A stretch of DNA of 64,000 nucleotides from Dethiosulfovibrio salsuginis (lineage in GTDB: Bacteria; Synergistota; Synergistia; Synergistales; Dethiosulfovibrionaceae): contig NZ_FXBB01000001.1 of the NCBI RefSeq assembly GCF_900177735.1, positions 62,001-126,000 of the forward strand, in the 5' to 3' direction. The notes under the pieces were generated by a model, which saw only the letters and a list, made by a program, of their open reading frames with translations, was not told the DNA's origin and ran no database searches. Of the stretch, positions 62,402-64,000 are shown piece after piece. A program made the position numbers and the translations under genes. Within the stretch, counting starts at the first letter, position 1. Each line of letters begins with the position of its first letter.

Positions 62402-64000
62402 CGGAAATCACCACCGTAGAGCTCTTTATGTCTTCCTTTAGGCTATCAAGCCATAAAACAAAGCTCTGTCTAAGATCATTTGGAGTTAAACCTCTAAGGG
62501 ATAACAGGTCTCTGATAATAGGTCTGTCGTAGACAAAATCACAGCTAAGCCCAGAGGATATCGCATCTAAAACGACCCTATCGAGATCCCTAAGGCAAGA
62601 CATAAGAGCCTCTTGATTTTTTATAGAACAAGAGGCATCTGCAGGGTCGAAAGCGTTTTGCTGAAGGTAGACAGCTTTGATTATATCCACAAAAGCGAGA
62701 GTCCATTTGTCTCTCTCGGATAGGCCATCTCTGCCTACCAACTGGACCAAACTCTTAAGGGCCTTTTCGGATGAAAGTTTTTCCTTTAGAAAAGATCTGA
62801 GGGTGTGCCAATCGGGAGAGACTTCGCAAAAAAACGCCTCAAGCTCTTTATCATAAAGGCTGTAGCTTTGATTCCAGTTGATAGAGGGGAAGTGTCTTTG
62901 ATGAGCTAGAGATTTGTCCAAAGCCCAAAAGGTACCGGAAAGCCTCAAGCTAGCTTGAGTAACAGGCTCAGAAAAATCACCTCCCGCCGGAGAAACAGCG
63001 TTTATAACCGTTATAGCCCCCTCTCGGTTAGGTTTTCCCAGAACCGAGGCCCTGCCAGCTCTCTCGTAATATTCAGCGAGCCTAGTGCCAAGATAAGCCG
63101 GATATCCCTCCTCCCCGGGCATCTCCTCCAGCCTTCCTCCTATCTCTCTGAGAGCCTCCGCCCATCTAGAGGTAGAGTCCGCCATTACCGCCACCGATAA
63201 CCCCATATCTCGGTAATATTCAGCCACCGTCATACCAAGATAGACGCTGGCCTCTCGCGCAGCAACAGGCATATTAGAGGTATTTGCGATAAGGACCATT
63301 CTCTCCATAAGAGGAGCGTCTCTGTAAGGATCCTTCAAGGATGGAAACTCCTCCAGGACCTCGGTCATCTCGTTTCCTCTTTCGCCACAACCTATATAGA
63401 CTATAACGTCTGCGTTGCACCACTTAGCTACCGATTGTTGGGTAACGGTCTTACCGGTTCCGAATCCTCCAGGCAAAACCGCCGCCCCTCCTTGAGCGAC
63501 GGGAAAGAGGGTATCCAGAACTCTCTGTCCGGTTATCAAAGGACTGGACAAAGGGAGTCTTTCCAGTATAGGACGAGCCCTTCGGACATCCCATCTTTGA
63601 ACCATAAAAAGGTTTATCTCATCGTATATAGCGACAGGATAATCCAGATCGTAGTCCCCTTCAGGAGCTATATAGGCCAGAATTCCACCGTTTTGGTCAG
63701 GTGGCACAGTTATTAAATTCTCAATCGCCTGACATTCTCTAACCACTCCGATAACATCCCCCGGAGAAACCCTATCGCCGGATGATACCATAGGTATAAA
63801 ATGCCACTTTTTGCTATGATCTATAGAGGGAATTAATTTACCTCTTTCCAAAAAATCTCCATCAGCGCCTAAGGTCCTTAAAGGTCGTCCTATTCCGTCG
63901 AGGACGGAACCAAGGAGTCCAGGACCAAGCTCTACAGACAAGAGCTTTCCCGAAAACAATATAGTGTCCCCGACGGAAAGACCATCAGGGGTCTCGTAAA
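62388..64000 (-). CDS. atpA: V/A-type ATP synthase catalytic subunit A (5' end outside window)
   Basis: Catalytic ATP-hydrolysing/synthesising subunit. At least 537 codons are in the window; the frame stays open to the edge and reads into ...TPDGLSVGDTILFSGK upstream, so the TTG at 63959 is internal and not the start. Family features are the non-homologous insert (IAPEGDYDLDYPVAIY), Walker A GGFGTGKTV, VYIGCGERGNEM, and ADSTSRWAEALREI with the catalytic glutamate region. About 55 residues at the N-terminus are missing. Confidence 0.94.
   Translation of the reverse strand, partial: YETPDGLSVGDTILFSGKLLSVELGPGLLGSVLDGIGRPLRTLGADGDFLERGKLIPSIDHSKKWHFIPMVSSGDRVSPGDVIGVVRECQAIENLITVPPDQNGGILAYIAPEGDYDLDYPVAIYDEINLFMVQRWDVRRARPILERLPLSSPLITGQRVLDTLFPVAQGGAAVLPGGFGTGKTVTQQSVAKWCNADVIVYIGCGERGNEMTEVLEEFPSLKDPYRDAPLMERMVLIANTSNMPVAAREASVYLGMTVAEYYRDMGLSVAVMADSTSRWAEALREIGGRLEEMPGEEGYPAYLGTRLAEYYERAGRASVLGKPNREGAITVINAVSPAGGDFSEPVTQASLRLSGTFWALDKSLAHQRHFPSINWNQSYSLYDKELEAFFCEVSPDWHTLRSFLKEKLSSEKALKSLVQLVGRDGLSERDKWTLAFVDIIKAVYLQQNAFDPADASCSIKNQEALMSCLRDLDRVVLDAISSGLSCDFVYDRPIIRDLLSLRGLTPNDLRQSFVLWLDSLKEDIKSSTVVISDETV

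Overview
The window reads as a contiguous piece of a bacterial chromosome of moderate G+C, carrying about 61 protein genes and 8 tRNA genes with almost no empty space. All protein genes but one, and all tRNAs, lie on the minus strand, as expected for one replication arm. The gene content suggests a Synergistota-type anaerobe: a V/A-type ATP synthase, an archaeal-style split methylmalonyl-CoA mutase beside a Na+-pumping methylmalonyl-CoA decarboxylase, a TAXI-type TRAP permease, a fused IspDF and a full MEP isoprenoid route. This assignment is inference from content, not a database match. No mobile elements, phage genes, CRISPR arrays or rRNAs were seen.

Reading in the direction of transcription (high to low coordinates): 64000-56675 holds V-type ATPase A, B and D, rlmH, a YbaB protein, recR, a PIN/TRAM membrane protein and ispDF. 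56674-54942 is guaB plus a 64-aa unknown ORF. 54939-47317 is the classical rimP-nusA-rnpM(ylxR)-ylxQ-infB-rbfA-nrnA-truB-ribF operon, with a promoter followed by a terminator hairpin ahead of rimP. Its last gene runs 10 nt into a tRNA-Arg that has its own promoter and terminator. 47097-40713 is a DUF1850-TRAP pair, then ileS and rluD. At 40762-38331 the only plus-strand gene, an RqcH/NFACT gene, lies divergent from a seven-tRNA operon.

38174-25757 is an orphan Hpt protein, tig-clpP-clpX-lon-engB-valS-folC-pgeF and an oxidoreductase, closed by a strong terminator. 25650-7 kb is a very long, tightly packed run. It holds a small membrane protein and a secreted TPR/propeller protein, the mutase-MeaB-decarboxylase cluster (succinyl-CoA to propionyl-CoA with Na+ export), an RpiB-Upp fusion, and envelope genes (a WecA-like transferase, murA, uppS, cdsA). 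It also holds a P-loop/Asp23 fusion, a family-4 uracil-DNA glycosylase, dxr, rseP, ispG and argF. 6.2-0 kb is nadE, a YebC protein, ruvC-ruvA-ruvB, a SpoIID-like protein and queA (cut by the window edge).

Most genes are ordinary housekeeping genes. The points worth a second look are the two fusions, the attenuator-like leader of the nusA operon, perfect 18- and 21-bp hairpins inside the first codons of folC and rluD directly after valS and ileS, the ribF/tRNA overlap, the permease without a binding protein, and the unknown secreted protein ahead of the mutase cluster.
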